Shown here: in pieces, positions 50,537-62,485 of the stretch
Layout: each line of letters opens with the position of its first letter
Position numbering within the stretch: position 1 is the stretch's first letter
Origin: Streptomyces cavernae
GTDB taxonomy: Bacteria > Actinomycetota > Actinomycetes > Streptomycetales > Streptomycetaceae
Direction of reading: 5' to 3'
NCBI RefSeq assembly: GCF_004023625.1
Contig: NZ_RPDJ01000011.1
Coordinates: 62,001-126,000 of the forward strand
DNA length: 64,000 nt
The notes under the pieces: generated by a model
The model's database searches: none
The model's input: only the letters and a program-made list of their open reading frames with translations
Told to the model about the DNA's origin: nothing
Translations under genes and position numbers: made by a program

Positions 50537-51138
50537 TCGCCTTTGTGAGCGGCCCGGTCGCCGCCCTCGCCCCGGACTCAGCGGTGGTCGAGGTGGGCGG
50601 GATCGGCATCGCCGTCCAGTGCACGCCGAACACGCTGTCCGGACTGCGCATGGGCCGGCAGGCCAAGCTCGCCACCTCCCTCGTGGTGCGCGAGGACTCG
50701 CTGACGCTGTACGGCTTCGCCGACGACGACGAACGCCAGGTCTTCGAGCTGCTGCAGACCGCGAGCGGTGTCGGTCCGCGGCTCGCCCAGTCGATGCTCG
50801 CCGTGCACAGCCCCGACGCCCTGCGCCGGGCGGTCTCCACCGGTGACGAGAAGGCCCTCATCGCAGTCCCCGGCATCGGCAAGAAGGGCGCCCAGAAGCT
50901 GTTGCTGGAGCTGAAGGACCGCCTCGGCGAGCCGATCGGCGCCCCCGCCGTCGGCACGGCGGTGACCGCCGGCTGGCGCGACCAACTGCACGCCGCGCTC
51001 ATCGGCCTCGGCTACGCGACCCGGGAGGCCGACGAGGCGGTCTCCGCGGTCGCGCCCCAGGCGGAGGCCGCCGAAGGCACGCCCCAGGTGGGCCAGTTGC
51101 TGAAGGCCGCCCTGCAGACCCTTAACCGAGCCCGCTGA
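50533..51138 (+). CDS. ruvA: Holliday junction branch migration protein RuvA
   Basis: A 201-aa RuvA: N-terminal OB fold (MIAFVSGPVAALAPDSAVVE, then VVREDSLTLYGFADDDE), two helix-hairpin-helix motifs (LLQTASGVGPRLAQSMLAV and LIAVPGIGKKGAQKLLLELK) and a C-terminal RuvB-contact domain. It starts inside the ruvC stop and is followed by ruvB 41 bases on. Binds four-way junctions as a tetramer. Confidence 0.97.
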   Translation: MIAFVSGPVAALAPDSAVVEVGGIGIAVQCTPNTLSGLRMGRQAKLATSLVVREDSLTLYGFADDDERQVFELLQTASGVGPRLAQSMLAVHSPDALRRAVSTGDEKALIAVPGIGKKGAQKLLLELKDRLGEPIGAPAVGTAVTAGWRDQLHAALIGLGYATREADEAVSAVAPQAEAAEGTPQVGQLLKAALQTLNRAR

Positions 51139-51179
51139 ACAACCACAGCCCCCACCAGAACTACGACGAGGCACACGCG

Positions 51180-52274
51180 ATGAACTGGGACGAGACGACC
51201 GACAGCGCCGCCGACGAGCGGCTCGTCGGACCCGCCGCGGAGCGGCTGGTGGGCTCGGTCGCCGACGGTGAGGACCAGGCGGTCGAGGCCGCCCTGCGCC
51301 CCAAGGACCTGGGCGAGTTCATCGGCCAGGAGAAGGTCCGCGAACAACTCGACCTCGTCCTCAGAGCGGCACGCGCGCGCGGTGCCACCGCCGACCACGT
51401 GCTGCTCTCCGGTGCCCCGGGCCTCGGCAAGACCACCCTCTCGATGATCATCGCCGCCGAGATGGGCGCCCCGATCCGCATCACCAGCGGCCCCGCCATC
51501 CAGCACGCCGGCGACCTCGCGGCGATCCTCTCCTCTCTCCAGGAGGGCGAGGTCCTCTTCCTCGACGAGATCCACCGGATGTCACGACCCGCCGAGGAAA
51601 TGCTCTACATGGCGATGGAGGACTTCCGCGTCGACGTGATCGTCGGCAAGGGCCCCGGCGCCACCGCCATCCCGCTCGAACTCCCGCCGTTCACCCTGGT
51701 CGGCGCCACCACGCGCGCGGGCCTGCTGCCGCCCCCGCTGCGGGACCGCTTCGGCTTCACCGCACACATGGAGTTCTACGAACCCGCCGAGCTGGAGCGC
51801 GTCATCCACCGCTCGGCCAGCCTGCTGGACGTCGAGATCGACCGCGAAGGCGCCGCCGAGATCGCCGGCCGCTCCCGCGGTACGCCCCGGATCGCCAACC
51901 GCCTGCTGCGCCGCGTCCGCGACTACGCCCAGGTCAAGGCCGACGGGATCATCACGAGGGAGATCGCCTCGGCGGCCCTGGCCGTCTACGAGGTCGACGA
52001 GCGTGGCCTCGACCGCCTCGACCGGGCCGTACTGCAGGCACTGCTGAAGCTGTTCGGCGGCGGCCCTGTCGGCCTGTCCACGCTCGCGGTCGCGGTGGGG
52101 GAGGAGCGCGAGACCGTCGAGGAGGTCGCCGAGCCCTTCCTCGTACGCGAAGGACTGCTGGCCCGGACGCCGCGCGGCCGCGTCGCCACACCGGCCGCAT
52201 GGGCTCATCTGGGTCTCACCCCGCCCCCGCGGTCGACCGGCGGAAACGGACAACAGGACCTGTTCGGGGCGTGA
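51180..52274 (+). CDS. ruvB: Holliday junction DNA helicase RuvB
   Basis: A 364-aa AAA+ motor. LRPKDLGEFIGQEKVREQLD, Walker A LSGAPGLGKTTLSMIIAAEM, Walker B VLFLDEIHRMSRPAEEMLY, sensor 1 LVGATTRAGLLPPPLRDRFG and the winged-helix end are all present. It drives branch migration on RuvA. Slightly longer N-terminus than E. coli RuvB. Last gene of ruvCAB; no terminator hairpin is obvious before yajC. Confidence 0.97.
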   Translation: MNWDETTDSAADERLVGPAAERLVGSVADGEDQAVEAALRPKDLGEFIGQEKVREQLDLVLRAARARGATADHVLLSGAPGLGKTTLSMIIAAEMGAPIRITSGPAIQHAGDLAAILSSLQEGEVLFLDEIHRMSRPAEEMLYMAMEDFRVDVIVGKGPGATAIPLELPPFTLVGATTRAGLLPPPLRDRFGFTAHMEFYEPAELERVIHRSASLLDVEIDREGAAEIAGRSRGTPRIANRLLRRVRDYAQVKADGIITREIASAALAVYEVDERGLDRLDRAVLQALLKLFGGGPVGLSTLAVAVGEERETVEEVAEPFLVREGLLARTPRGRVATPAAWAHLGLTPPPRSTGGNGQQDLFGA

Positions 52275-52321
52275 CGGCGAGCGCGCTCGCCGGGCAAGGA
52301 ACCCGGGTGTCATGCTGAGCG

Positions 52322-52351
52322 TTGTTCCTTGCGTGCGGACTCGCTTAGACT
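52322..52351 (+). promoter_or_regulatory. possible yajC promoter
   Basis: TTGTTC (52322-52327), 18 bases, TAGACT (52346-52351), an acceptable vegetative promoter about 90 bases ahead of the yajC GTG. The downstream 90 bases have no further obvious signal. Confidence 0.45.
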
Positions 52352-52442
52352 CCGCCGATGCCGCCTTTCCACAAGCGGCGCACATACCCCCATCCATCAG
52401 GCCGCTTCACTGACGCGGTCGTGTGAAGGAAGTTTGCGACCC

Positions 52443-52940
52443 GTGAGCTTGTTGACCCTCCTCCCGTTCATCGTGCTCATCGGGGCCATGTTCCTGATGA
52501 CCCGCTCCGCCAAGAAGAAGCAGCAGCAGGCTGCTGACATGCGCAACGCCATGCAGCCGGGCTCCGGCGTGCGCACCATCGGGGGCATGTACGCGACGGT
52601 GAAGGAGGTCAACGAGGACACGGTCCTCCTTGACGCGGGCCCGGGCGTCGAGTTGCTGTTCGCGAAGAACGCCATCGGCGCCGTGCTCTCCGACGACGAG
52701 TACAACCGCATCGTCCACGGCATCGAGCACGACCTGAAGGCCGACGGCGCGGTCATCCCGGACGACGCCTCCTCCCTCACCGACACCGACGAGCCCGCCG
52801 CTGACGCCTCTTCCGACGACAAGCCCATCGACCTCGGCAAGAAGGACGCGGCGGACGACGAGCCGGCCGACAAGCCCGCCGAGGCGAAGTCCGACGAAGC
52901 AGAGCCGAAGAAGACCGACGGCGAGTCCGACGCGAAGTGA
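52443..52940 (+). CDS. yajC: preprotein translocase accessory subunit YajC
   Basis: A 165-aa YajC: single N-terminal helix SLLTLLPFIVLIGAMFLMTR, then the basic SAKKKQQQAADMRNAMQPGS and GVRTIGGMYATVKEVNEDTV that typify the family. The C-terminal 60 residues are a highly acidic, Asp/Ala/Lys-rich tail longer than in E. coli (110 aa). It works with SecDF and YidC at the membrane. Start is the GTG at 52443. Confidence 0.94.
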   Translation: MSLLTLLPFIVLIGAMFLMTRSAKKKQQQAADMRNAMQPGSGVRTIGGMYATVKEVNEDTVLLDAGPGVELLFAKNAIGAVLSDDEYNRIVHGIEHDLKADGAVIPDDASSLTDTDEPAADASSDDKPIDLGKKDAADDEPADKPAEAKSDEAEPKKTDGESDAK

Positions 52941-52946
52941 CCGTCT

Positions 52947-52990
52947 CCGGGGACCGCGAAGCGCGCCGCTCGCGCCTTCGCGGTCCCCGG
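52947..52990 (+). terminator. hairpin between yajC and secD
   Basis: 15-base stem CCGGGGACCGCGAAG / CTTCGCGGTCCCCGG with a 14-base loop, seven bases after the yajC stop. It probably separates yajC from secD, which then needs its own promoter; TTGATC at 52997-53002 could serve as a -35 but the -10 (ATTACT, 53020-53025) is poor. Confidence 0.75.
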
Positions 52991-53081
52991 GACGTGTTGA
53001 TCCGCAAGGAGTCCCGACCATTACTCATGGCCGTCCGTGCACCTGACCGATGCCGGACGGATGGACAGGGAGTACGAGAAG

Positions 53082-54866
53082 GTGGCAGCACCTAAGAAGG
53101 GCCGAAGTCGTCAGGGCACCCAGGGCAAACCAGGGCGTACCTTGGCCCTGATCCTGATCGCCATGGTGGCGCTCACCGGGGGAATGTTCGCCTCCGGCCA
53201 CAACACGCCGCGCCTCGGCATCGACCTCGCCGGCGGTACGAGCATCACGCTCCGGGCGGTGCCCGAGAAGGGCCAGGAATCCGCGGTCAACGAGACCAAC
53301 ATGAACACCGCGGTCGACATCATGGAGCGCCGCGTCAACGGTCTGGGCGTCTCGGAAGCGGAGGTCCAGACCCAGGGCAGCGACAACATCATCGTCAACA
53401 TCCCCAAGGGCACCGACTCCAAGCAGGCCCGCGAGCAGGTCGGCACCACCGCGAAGCTGTACTTCCGCCCGGTGCTGGCGACCGAGGTCTCCGGCGCGGC
53501 GGCTTCGCCCAGCCCGTCCCCGAGCGCTTCCGGCAGCCCCTCGGCGTCCCCTTCGGACAAGCCGACGGAGAAGGACAAGGCGACCCCGTCCGGCTCCGCC
53601 ACCCCGTCGGCCGGCGCCACCTCCCAGGGCCGCGCGCTCACCGACGCCCTGAAGGCCGACCCCACACCGAGCGGCAGCGCGTCGGCGTCCGCCAAGGCGA
53701 GCACGTCGCCGTCCGCCAGTGCCTCGCCCTCCCCGAGCGGCACCCCCTCGGACGACACCGCCAAGCTCCAGGCCGCGTACGCCGCGCTCGACTGCACCAA
53801 GGAGGCGCAGCGCGCCAAGGCCGGTGACGGGGTCAAGGCGAACGAGCCCACCCTCGCCTGCGGTCAGAACTCGCAGAAGCAGTGGCAGAAGTACATCCTC
53901 GGCCCGGCCGAGGTCGACGGCACGGACGTCGACAAGGCGGAGGCGGTGTTCGACACCCAGAGCTCCGCCGGGTGGAAAGTCACGATGAACTTCACGGACA
54001 AGGGAAGCGACAAGTTCGCGGCCATCACCGGCAAGCTGGCCAAGAACCAGTCCCCGCAGAACCAGTTCGCCATCGTCCTCGACGGTGACGTGGTCTCCGA
54101 CCCCTACGTCAACCAGGCGCTGACCGGCGGAAGCGCCGAGATCTCCGGCAGCTTCACCCAGGACGAGGCCAAGAACCTCGCCAACGTCCTGTCCTACGGC
54201 GCCCTGCCGCTGTCCTTCAAGGAGGACAGCGTCACCACGGTGAACGCCGCGCTCGGCGGTGAGCAGCTGCGCGCCGGTCTGATCGCCGGCGCCATCGGTC
54301 TCGCCCTGGTCGTCATCTACCTGGTGGTCTACTACCGAGGCCTGTCGCTCATCGCGGTCGCCTCGCTGCTCGTCTCCGCGGCCCTCACCTACGTGATCAT
54401 GTCGCTGCTCGGCCCGACGATCAAGTTCGCGCTGAACCTGCCCGCCGTCTGCGGTGCCATCGTGGCCATCGGCATCACAGCGGACTCGTTCATCGTGTAC
54501 TTCGAACGCGTCCGGGACGAGATCCGTGAAGGACGCACCCTGCGCCCCGCCGTCGAGCGGGCCTGGCCGCGCGCCCGGCGCACGATCCTCGTCTCCGACT
54601 TCGTGTCCTTCCTCGCCGCCGCCGTGCTCTTCGTCGTCACCGTCGGCAAGGTCCAGGGCTTCGCGTTCACGCTGGGCCTGACCACCGTGCTCGACGTGGT
54701 CGTGGTCTTCTTCTTCACCAAGCCGCTGCTGACCCTCCTCGCCCGCACCAAATTCTTCGCGAACGGGCACCCGTGGTCCGGGCTCGACCCGAAGCGGCTC
54801 GGCGCCAAACCCCCGCTGCGCCGCACCCGCCGTCCCTCCGCCGCCGTCGACCCGAAGGAGGCGTGA
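53082..54866 (+). CDS. secD: protein translocase subunit SecD with long Ser/Pro insert
   Basis: A 594-aa SecD that uses the proton-motive force to help complete export. TM1 (LALILIAMVALTGGMFASG), the P1 motif LGIDLAGGTSITLRAV and NVLSYGALPLSFKEDSV, and the C-terminal five-helix RND-like bundle (ADSFIVYFERVRDEIREGRT) are present. Residues about 145-225 are a Ser/Ala/Pro/Thr-rich insert (SPSPSPSASGSPSASPS and similar) inside the periplasmic-side domain. GTG at 53082 after GGGAGTACGAGAAG. secF follows three bases later. Confidence 0.95.
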   Translation: MAAPKKGRSRQGTQGKPGRTLALILIAMVALTGGMFASGHNTPRLGIDLAGGTSITLRAVPEKGQESAVNETNMNTAVDIMERRVNGLGVSEAEVQTQGSDNIIVNIPKGTDSKQAREQVGTTAKLYFRPVLATEVSGAAASPSPSPSASGSPSASPSDKPTEKDKATPSGSATPSAGATSQGRALTDALKADPTPSGSASASAKASTSPSASASPSPSGTPSDDTAKLQAAYAALDCTKEAQRAKAGDGVKANEPTLACGQNSQKQWQKYILGPAEVDGTDVDKAEAVFDTQSSAGWKVTMNFTDKGSDKFAAITGKLAKNQSPQNQFAIVLDGDVVSDPYVNQALTGGSAEISGSFTQDEAKNLANVLSYGALPLSFKEDSVTTVNAALGGEQLRAGLIAGAIGLALVVIYLVVYYRGLSLIAVASLLVSAALTYVIMSLLGPTIKFALNLPAVCGAIVAIGITADSFIVYFERVRDEIREGRTLRPAVERAWPRARRTILVSDFVSFLAAAVLFVVTVGKVQGFAFTLGLTTVLDVVVVFFFTKPLLTLLARTKFFANGHPWSGLDPKRLGAKPPLRRTRRPSAAVDPKEA

Positions 54867-54869
54867 GAG

Positions 54870-55994
54870 ATGTCGAAACTCGGCAACCTCGGCGCCCGAC
54901 TCCACCGAGGCGAGGTCGGTTACGACTTCGTCGGCAACCGCAAGATCTGGTACGGCATCTCGATCCTGATCACCATCACGGCCATCGTGGGCCTGGCGGT
55001 ACGCGGGCTGAACATGGGCATCGAGTTCCAGGGCGGTGCCGCCTTCACCACCTCCAAGACCAGCGTCTCCGTCAGCCAGGCACGGTCGTACGCGGAGGAG
55101 GCGTCCGGCCACGACGCCGTCGTGCAGAAGCTCGGCACCGGCGGGCTGCGCATCCAGGTGGCCGGTGTGGACACCGACAAGGCAGACCAGATCGCGGAGA
55201 AACTCGCCGACGACATGAACGTCGAGGCGTCGTCCATCAACGCGGAGCTGGTCGGCCCCAGTTGGGGTGAGCAGGTCGCCAACAAGGCATGGACCGGTCT
55301 CGGCATCTTCATGGTCCTGGTGGTCATCTACCTGGCCATCGCCTTCGAATGGCGGATGGCCCTGGCCGCCCTCGTGGCCCTCATCCACGACATCACCATC
55401 ACGGTCGGCATCTACGCCCTCGTCGGCTTCGAAGTGACACCGGGCACCGTGATCGGTCTGCTCACGATCCTCGGCTACTCGCTCTACGACACCGTCGTCG
55501 TCTTCGACAGCCTCAAGGAACAGACGAAGGACCTCACCAAACAGACCCGCTGGACCTACAGCGACGTCGCCAACCGGTCCATCAACAGCACCCTGGTGCG
55601 CTCCATCAACACCACGGTCGTCGCCCTGCTGCCGGTCGCCGGTCTGCTCTTCATCGGCGGCGGAGTGCTGGGCGCGGGCATGCTCAACGACATCTCGCTG
55701 TCGCTGTTCGTCGGCCTCGCGGCCGGTGCCTACTCCTCGATCTTCATCGCCACGCCGCTCGTCGCCGACCTCAAGGAGCGCGAGCCGCAGATGCGGAGCC
55801 TGAAGAAGCGGGTCCTGGCCAAGCGGCAGGCCGCGGCGCAGGGTGACGTCGCGGAGGGCGCCGAGCCCGTCGAGACGTCCTACGACGCGGAGCCGGAGGA
55901 CGCGACGCCCGCGGTCGTCGGTCCGCGCGGCCAGCGCTCGCAACCCGCGGCCCGCGGCCGTGGGCGGGGCCGTCCCTCGGGGAAGCGCCGATGA
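54870..55994 (+). CDS. secF: protein translocase subunit SecF
   Basis: A 374-aa partner of SecD: six helices with LNMGIEFQGGAAFTTSKTSV after TM1, and DTVVVFDSLKEQTKDLTKQT plus ANRSINSTLVRSINTTVVAL in the conserved cytosolic loop and TM5. A 70-aa basic/Ala tail extends the C-terminus. ATG start three bases after secD; it overlaps apt by four bases (ATGA), so secD-secF-apt is one unit. Confidence 0.95.
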   Translation: MSKLGNLGARLHRGEVGYDFVGNRKIWYGISILITITAIVGLAVRGLNMGIEFQGGAAFTTSKTSVSVSQARSYAEEASGHDAVVQKLGTGGLRIQVAGVDTDKADQIAEKLADDMNVEASSINAELVGPSWGEQVANKAWTGLGIFMVLVVIYLAIAFEWRMALAALVALIHDITITVGIYALVGFEVTPGTVIGLLTILGYSLYDTVVVFDSLKEQTKDLTKQTRWTYSDVANRSINSTLVRSINTTVVALLPVAGLLFIGGGVLGAGMLNDISLSLFVGLAAGAYSSIFIATPLVADLKEREPQMRSLKKRVLAKRQAAAQGDVAEGAEPVETSYDAEPEDATPAVVGPRGQRSQPAARGRGRGRPSGKRR

Positions 55995-56530
55995 CCGAGA
56001 TCAAGCAACTGCTGCTCAGCTGCATCCGGGACGTGCCCGACCACCCGGAGCCGGGAGTGATGTTCAAGGACATCACCCCGCTGCTGGCCGACCCGTCGGC
56101 GTTCGCGGCGCTCACCGGCGCGCTCGCCGACCTGTGCGTCAAGCACGGCGCCACCAAGGTCGTCGGCCTGGAGGCCCGCGGGTTCATCCTGGGCGCGCCG
56201 GCCGCCGTCCGCGCGGGCCTCGGCTTCATCCCCGTACGCAAGGCGGGCAAGCTCCCCGGCGCCACCCTCAGCCAGGCGTACGACCTGGAGTACGGCTCGG
56301 CCGAGATCGAGGTGCACGCCGAGGACCTGACGGCGGGCGACCGCGTCATGGTCATCGACGACGTCCTCGCCACCGGCGGCACCGCCGAGGCGTCGATCCA
56401 GCTGATCCGCCGCGCCGGCGCCGAGGTGGCGGGCGTGTCGGTGCTGATGGAGCTGGGCTTCCTGGGCGGCCGCGGGCGGCTGGAGCCGGCCCTGGAAGGC
56501 GCGCCGCTGGAGGCACTGCTGCAGCTCTGA
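55991..56530 (+). CDS. apt: adenine phosphoribosyltransferase
   Basis: A 179-aa type I PRTase. DVPDHPEPGVMFKDITPLLA, VVGLEARGFILGAPAAVRAG and the PRPP loop VMVIDDVLATGGTAEASIQL identify it. It salvages adenine to AMP. Its overlap with secF and proximity to relA are conserved in Streptomyces. The 238 bases downstream contain GTCTGACCAACGTCCGACGA-like degenerate repeats and the ribosome-binding site of relA. Confidence 0.96.
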   Translation: MTEIKQLLLSCIRDVPDHPEPGVMFKDITPLLADPSAFAALTGALADLCVKHGATKVVGLEARGFILGAPAAVRAGLGFIPVRKAGKLPGATLSQAYDLEYGSAEIEVHAEDLTAGDRVMVIDDVLATGGTAEASIQLIRRAGAEVAGVSVLMELGFLGGRGRLEPALEGAPLEALLQL

Positions 56531-56768
56531 CGAACCTCCGGCGAGCGTCTGACCAACGTCCGACGAGGGTGTGACGGGAGTTCGACGCGGCTCTGAGCGT
56601 CACCCGTTCGGCCGCTGGGGCGGGCCCGGAGGAATCCGGCGCCCGCCTCGTGCGTTTCTCCTGCACAGAGGCGTCTCACCGGTCGAAGGGGAGCCCGGAG
56701 CCCAGGATCGCTACCATGGGGGCTCCGGAGCCTGACCGGGGGACCCGGATCGCGCACGAGGAGTCCTC

Positions 56769-59276
<2,508 letters not shown>

Positions 59277-59360
59277 GTCGGCACAGCAGGGTCGCAGTCC
59301 GGCAGAGCACGCAAAAGCGCAGCACAGCAGCACGCCGGAGTGCGGCACAACGCACGCAGA

Positions 59361-59390
59361 GGGGCTCCCGTACCGGTGTACGGGAGCCCC
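59361..59390. terminator. bidirectional terminator between relA and DUF349 gene
   Basis: 13-base perfect stem GGGGCTCCCGTAC / GTACGGGAGCCCC with a CGGT loop, followed by TTTCG. It serves both convergent genes. Confidence 0.9.
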
Positions 59391-59412
59391 TTTCGCAGTT
59401 CGGTGAGCGGTG

Positions 59413-60642
59413 TCAGCCGCCGAACTCCTGCAGACCCTTCAGGGCCTGGTCCAGCAGGGCCTGACGGCCCTCCAGCTCCCTCTCCAGCTTGTCGGCCCTG
59501 GCGTTGTTGCCCTGGGCGCGCGCCGACTCGATCTGGGCCCGGAGCTTGTCCACGGCCGCCTGGAGCTGGCCGGTCAGGCCCTCGGCACGCGCGCGTGCCT
59601 CCGGGTTCGTACGGCGCCACTCCGCTTCCTCGGAGTCCTGCAGGGCCCGCTCCACCGCGTGCATCCGGCCCTCCACCTTCGGGCGCGCGTCCCGCGGCAC
59701 ATGGCCGATGGCCTCCCAGCGCTCGTTGATGGAGCGGAACGCGGCACGAGCCGCCTTCAGGTCCGTGATCGGCAGCAGCTTCTCCGCCTCTTCGGCGAGT
59801 TCCTCCTTGAGCTTGAGGTTCTCCGCCTGCTCCGCGTCCCGCTCGGCGAAGACCGAGCTGCGGGCCGCGAAGAAGACGTCCTGCGCGCCGCGGAAGCGGT
59901 TCCACAGGTCGTCCTCGTGCTCACGCTGGGCACGGCCCGCCGCCTTCCACTCCGCCATCAGCTCGCGGTACCGCGCGGCCGTCGGACCCCACTCCGTCGA
60001 CCCGGACAGCGCCTCGGCCTCCGCGACCAGCCGCTCCTTGGTCTTGCGGGCCTCCTCGCGCTGCGCGTCCAGGGCCGCGAAGTGCGCCTTGCGCCGCTTG
60101 GAGAACGCCGAGCGGGCGTGCGAGAAGCGGTGCCACAGCTCGTCGTCCGACTTGCGGTCCAGGCGCGGCAGACCCTTCCAGGTGTCCACGAGCGCCCGCA
60201 GGCGCTCACCCGCCGCCCGCCACTGGTCGGACTGCGCCAGCTCCTCGGCCTCGACGACCAGCGCCTCCTTGGAGTGCCGCGCCTGGTCGGACTGCCGGGC
60301 CTTCTGTGCCCTGCGTTCCTCACGGCGCGCCTCGACCGCCTCGACCAGCTTGTCCAGCCGGGCGCGCAGCGCGTCGAGGTCGCCGACCGCGTGATGCGCG
60401 TCGACCTGCTCCCGCAGGTGGTCGATGGCTGTCTGGGCGTCCTTCGCGGACAGGTCGGTGGTCTTCACCCGCCGTTCGAGGAGGCCGATCTCCACGACCA
60501 GGCCCTCGTACTTGCGCTCGAAATAGGCCAACGCTTCCTCGGGCGTGCCGGCCTGCCAGGAACCGACGACCTGCTCGCCATCGGCCGTACGCACGTACAC
60601 GGTCCCCGTCTCGTCGACGCGGCCCCACGGGTCGCTGCTCAC
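59413..60642 (-). CDS. DUF349 coiled-coil protein
   Basis: A 409-aa cytoplasmic protein of repeated DUF349 units, rich in Glu/Arg/Ala coiled coil: RAAGERLRALVDTWKGLPRL, ELWHRFSHARSAFSKRRKAH, YRELMAEWKAAGRAQREHED, LWNRFRGAQDVFFAARSSVF. Each W-K-x(n)-R/H pattern recurs about every 70 residues. GTG start at 60642 follows GGAGGAGGCGCT. A link to stringent or stress response is suggested only by its place next to relA; function is not established. Confidence 0.9.
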   Translation of the reverse strand: MSSDPWGRVDETGTVYVRTADGEQVVGSWQAGTPEEALAYFERKYEGLVVEIGLLERRVKTTDLSAKDAQTAIDHLREQVDAHHAVGDLDALRARLDKLVEAVEARREERRAQKARQSDQARHSKEALVVEAEELAQSDQWRAAGERLRALVDTWKGLPRLDRKSDDELWHRFSHARSAFSKRRKAHFAALDAQREEARKTKERLVAEAEALSGSTEWGPTAARYRELMAEWKAAGRAQREHEDDLWNRFRGAQDVFFAARSSVFAERDAEQAENLKLKEELAEEAEKLLPITDLKAARAAFRSINERWEAIGHVPRDARPKVEGRMHAVERALQDSEEAEWRRTNPEARARAEGLTGQLQAAVDKLRAQIESARAQGNNARADKLERELEGRQALLDQALKGLQEFGG

Positions 60643-60777
60643 AGCGCCTCCTCCACATGATGCCCGCGAGGGGCCTCAGCGCCCCCGAGCATCGTCCACA
60701 GTTTCGTCACGGCCAACATAGGCGACCGGCGGGGCGGCTGTCCGCATCCCGCGCGACCGAAATTCCGCAGTTGACAG

Positions 60778-61596
60778 TCAGGATTTCGTCACTGTTGCCT
60801 TGTTGATCACAACGGTCGCGTTCGGTGCACCGTCGCCCTGGCCGGTGTTCTCGCCCGCCGCCGCGATCTTCCTGAGAACCTTCATCCCCGATTCGGAAAT
60901 GGTCCCGAACGGTGTGTAGCTGGGCGGAAGCTGACTGTCCTCGTACACGAGGAAGAACTGGCTGCCGCCGGAGTTCTTCTGGCCCGTGTTCGCCATCGCG
61001 ACCGTGCCTGCGGGATAGACGTTACCCTTGAGGCTTTTGTCCTTCAGGTTCTCGTCGGGGATGGTGTAGCCGGGACCACCGGTTCCGGTGCCCTGCGGGT
61101 CGCCGCACTGCAGCACGTAGATGCCGTTCGTGGTCAGCCGGTGGCACTTGGTGTGGTCGAAGAACCCCTTGCCCGCGAGGAAGTCGAACGAGTTCACGGT
61201 GCGCGGCGCCGCCGCCGTCTTCATCGCGACCTCTATGTCACCGCACGTGGTCGCCAGCTTCAGCGTGTACTTCGCGGACTTGTCGATCGTCAGCGCCGGC
61301 TCCTTCTTCCAGCTCTGCGACTTCACCTTGCCCTCGGCCGGCTTCTCGCACGGGTCCGGCGCCTTGCTGGGGGAGGCGCTCGGCGTCACCTCCGCGCCCG
61401 CGTTCGCCTTCTTGCCGTCGTCCTTGAAGACGCCGGTCGCGTAGGAGACCAGGCTGCCCACGAGGATCACACCGAGGACCGACGCGATCGCCGCGTTGCG
61501 TGCCTTCGCCTTACGCCGCGCGGCCGTGCGCCGCTGCTGCTGCCGCAGGAACTTCTCCCGTGCGAGCTGCCGCTTCCGCTGCTCCTGGCTGACCAC
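60778..61596 (-). CDS. membrane-anchored cyclophilin-type peptidylprolyl isomerase
   Basis: A 272-aa protein. The first 35 residues are highly basic, followed by one helix (AIASVLGVILVGSLVSYATG) and a Ser/Pro linker, then a cyclophilin domain from about 95 (YTLKLATTCGDIEVAMKTAA, SFDFLAGKGFFDHTKCHRLT, GTVAMANTGQKNSGGSQFFL). The domain should lie outside the membrane and assist folding of exported proteins. Three Cys in the domain could form a disulfide. GTG start at 61596. Confidence 0.92.
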   Translation of the reverse strand: MVSQEQRKRQLAREKFLRQQQRRTAARRKAKARNAAIASVLGVILVGSLVSYATGVFKDDGKKANAGAEVTPSASPSKAPDPCEKPAEGKVKSQSWKKEPALTIDKSAKYTLKLATTCGDIEVAMKTAAAPRTVNSFDFLAGKGFFDHTKCHRLTTNGIYVLQCGDPQGTGTGGPGYTIPDENLKDKSLKGNVYPAGTVAMANTGQKNSGGSQFFLVYEDSQLPPSYTPFGTISESGMKVLRKIAAAGENTGQGDGAPNATVVINKATVTKS

Positions 61597-61755
61597 CGGG
61601 TTCTCTCCTCATGCGTCTCGTACGTCGGGTGGGACGCCTGGGGCCTGTGAGCAGACCGCCTGCGTGTGACCCGTACGGTATATGGGTTCGCTGAGGAATC
61701 GGCAGCGCCGGTAGGCTCTAGGTCCCACCTCCGGACGACACAACTAAGGACGATC

Positions 61756-62472
61756 GTGCTCATTGCCGGGTTCCCCGCCGGGGCCTGGGGGACCAATTGT
61801 TATCTGGTCGCCCCCGCCGCGGGTGAGGAATGCGTGATCATCGACCCCGGCCACCAGGCCACCGCGGGAGTCGAGGAAGCGCTTCGCAAGCACCGCCTCA
61901 AGCCCGTCGCAGTCGTCCTCACCCACGGCCACCTCGACCACGTGGCCTCGGTCGTCCCCGTGTGCGGCGCGCACGACGTGCCCGCGTGGATCCACCCCCA
62001 GGACCGGTACATGATGAGCGACCCGGAGAAGGCACTCGGCCGGTCGATCGGGATGCCGCTGATGGGCGAACTCACCGTGGGGGAGCCGAACGACGTCAAG
62101 GAGCTGACGGACGGCGCGCAGCTGCGGCTCGCGGGCCTGGAACTGTCCGTCGCGCACGCGCCCGGCCATACCAAGGGGTCGGTGACCTTCAGGCTGCCCG
62201 AGGCCGCGGACATCCCGCAGGTCTTCTTCTCGGGCGACCTGCTCTTCGCCGGCTCCATCGGACGCACCGACCTGCCCGGCGGCGACATGGACGAGATGCT
62301 CGAGTCGCTGGCCCGCGTGTGCCTGCCGCTCGACGACTCGACCGTGGTGCTGTCCGGCCACGGCCCCCAGACGACCATCGGCCAGGAGCGCGCCACCAAC
62401 CCCTATCTGCGGCAGGTGGCCGCTGCCCGCCAACCGGGCAGCGCCCAGGACGCTCCCCGACGAGGATTGTGA
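61756..62472 (+). CDS. metallo-beta-lactamase-fold hydrolase (glyoxalase II-like)
   Basis: A 238-aa MBL-fold protein: NCYLVAPAAGEECVIIDPGH, the metal motif VVLTHGHLDHVASVV, VAHAPGHTKGSVTF, FFSGDLLFAGSIGRTDLPGG and VVLSGHGPQTTIGQER give the full His/Asp ligand set. Hydrolysis of a thioester (glyoxalase II-like) is the usual annotation; the substrate is not known. GTG at 61756 after CTAAGGA. It is immediately upstream of hisS, 13 bases apart. Confidence 0.9.
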   Translation: MLIAGFPAGAWGTNCYLVAPAAGEECVIIDPGHQATAGVEEALRKHRLKPVAVVLTHGHLDHVASVVPVCGAHDVPAWIHPQDRYMMSDPEKALGRSIGMPLMGELTVGEPNDVKELTDGAQLRLAGLELSVAHAPGHTKGSVTFRLPEAADIPQVFFSGDLLFAGSIGRTDLPGGDMDEMLESLARVCLPLDDSTVVLSGHGPQTTIGQERATNPYLRQVAAARQPGSAQDAPRRGL

Positions 62473-62485
62473 CGAGAGACCTTCC

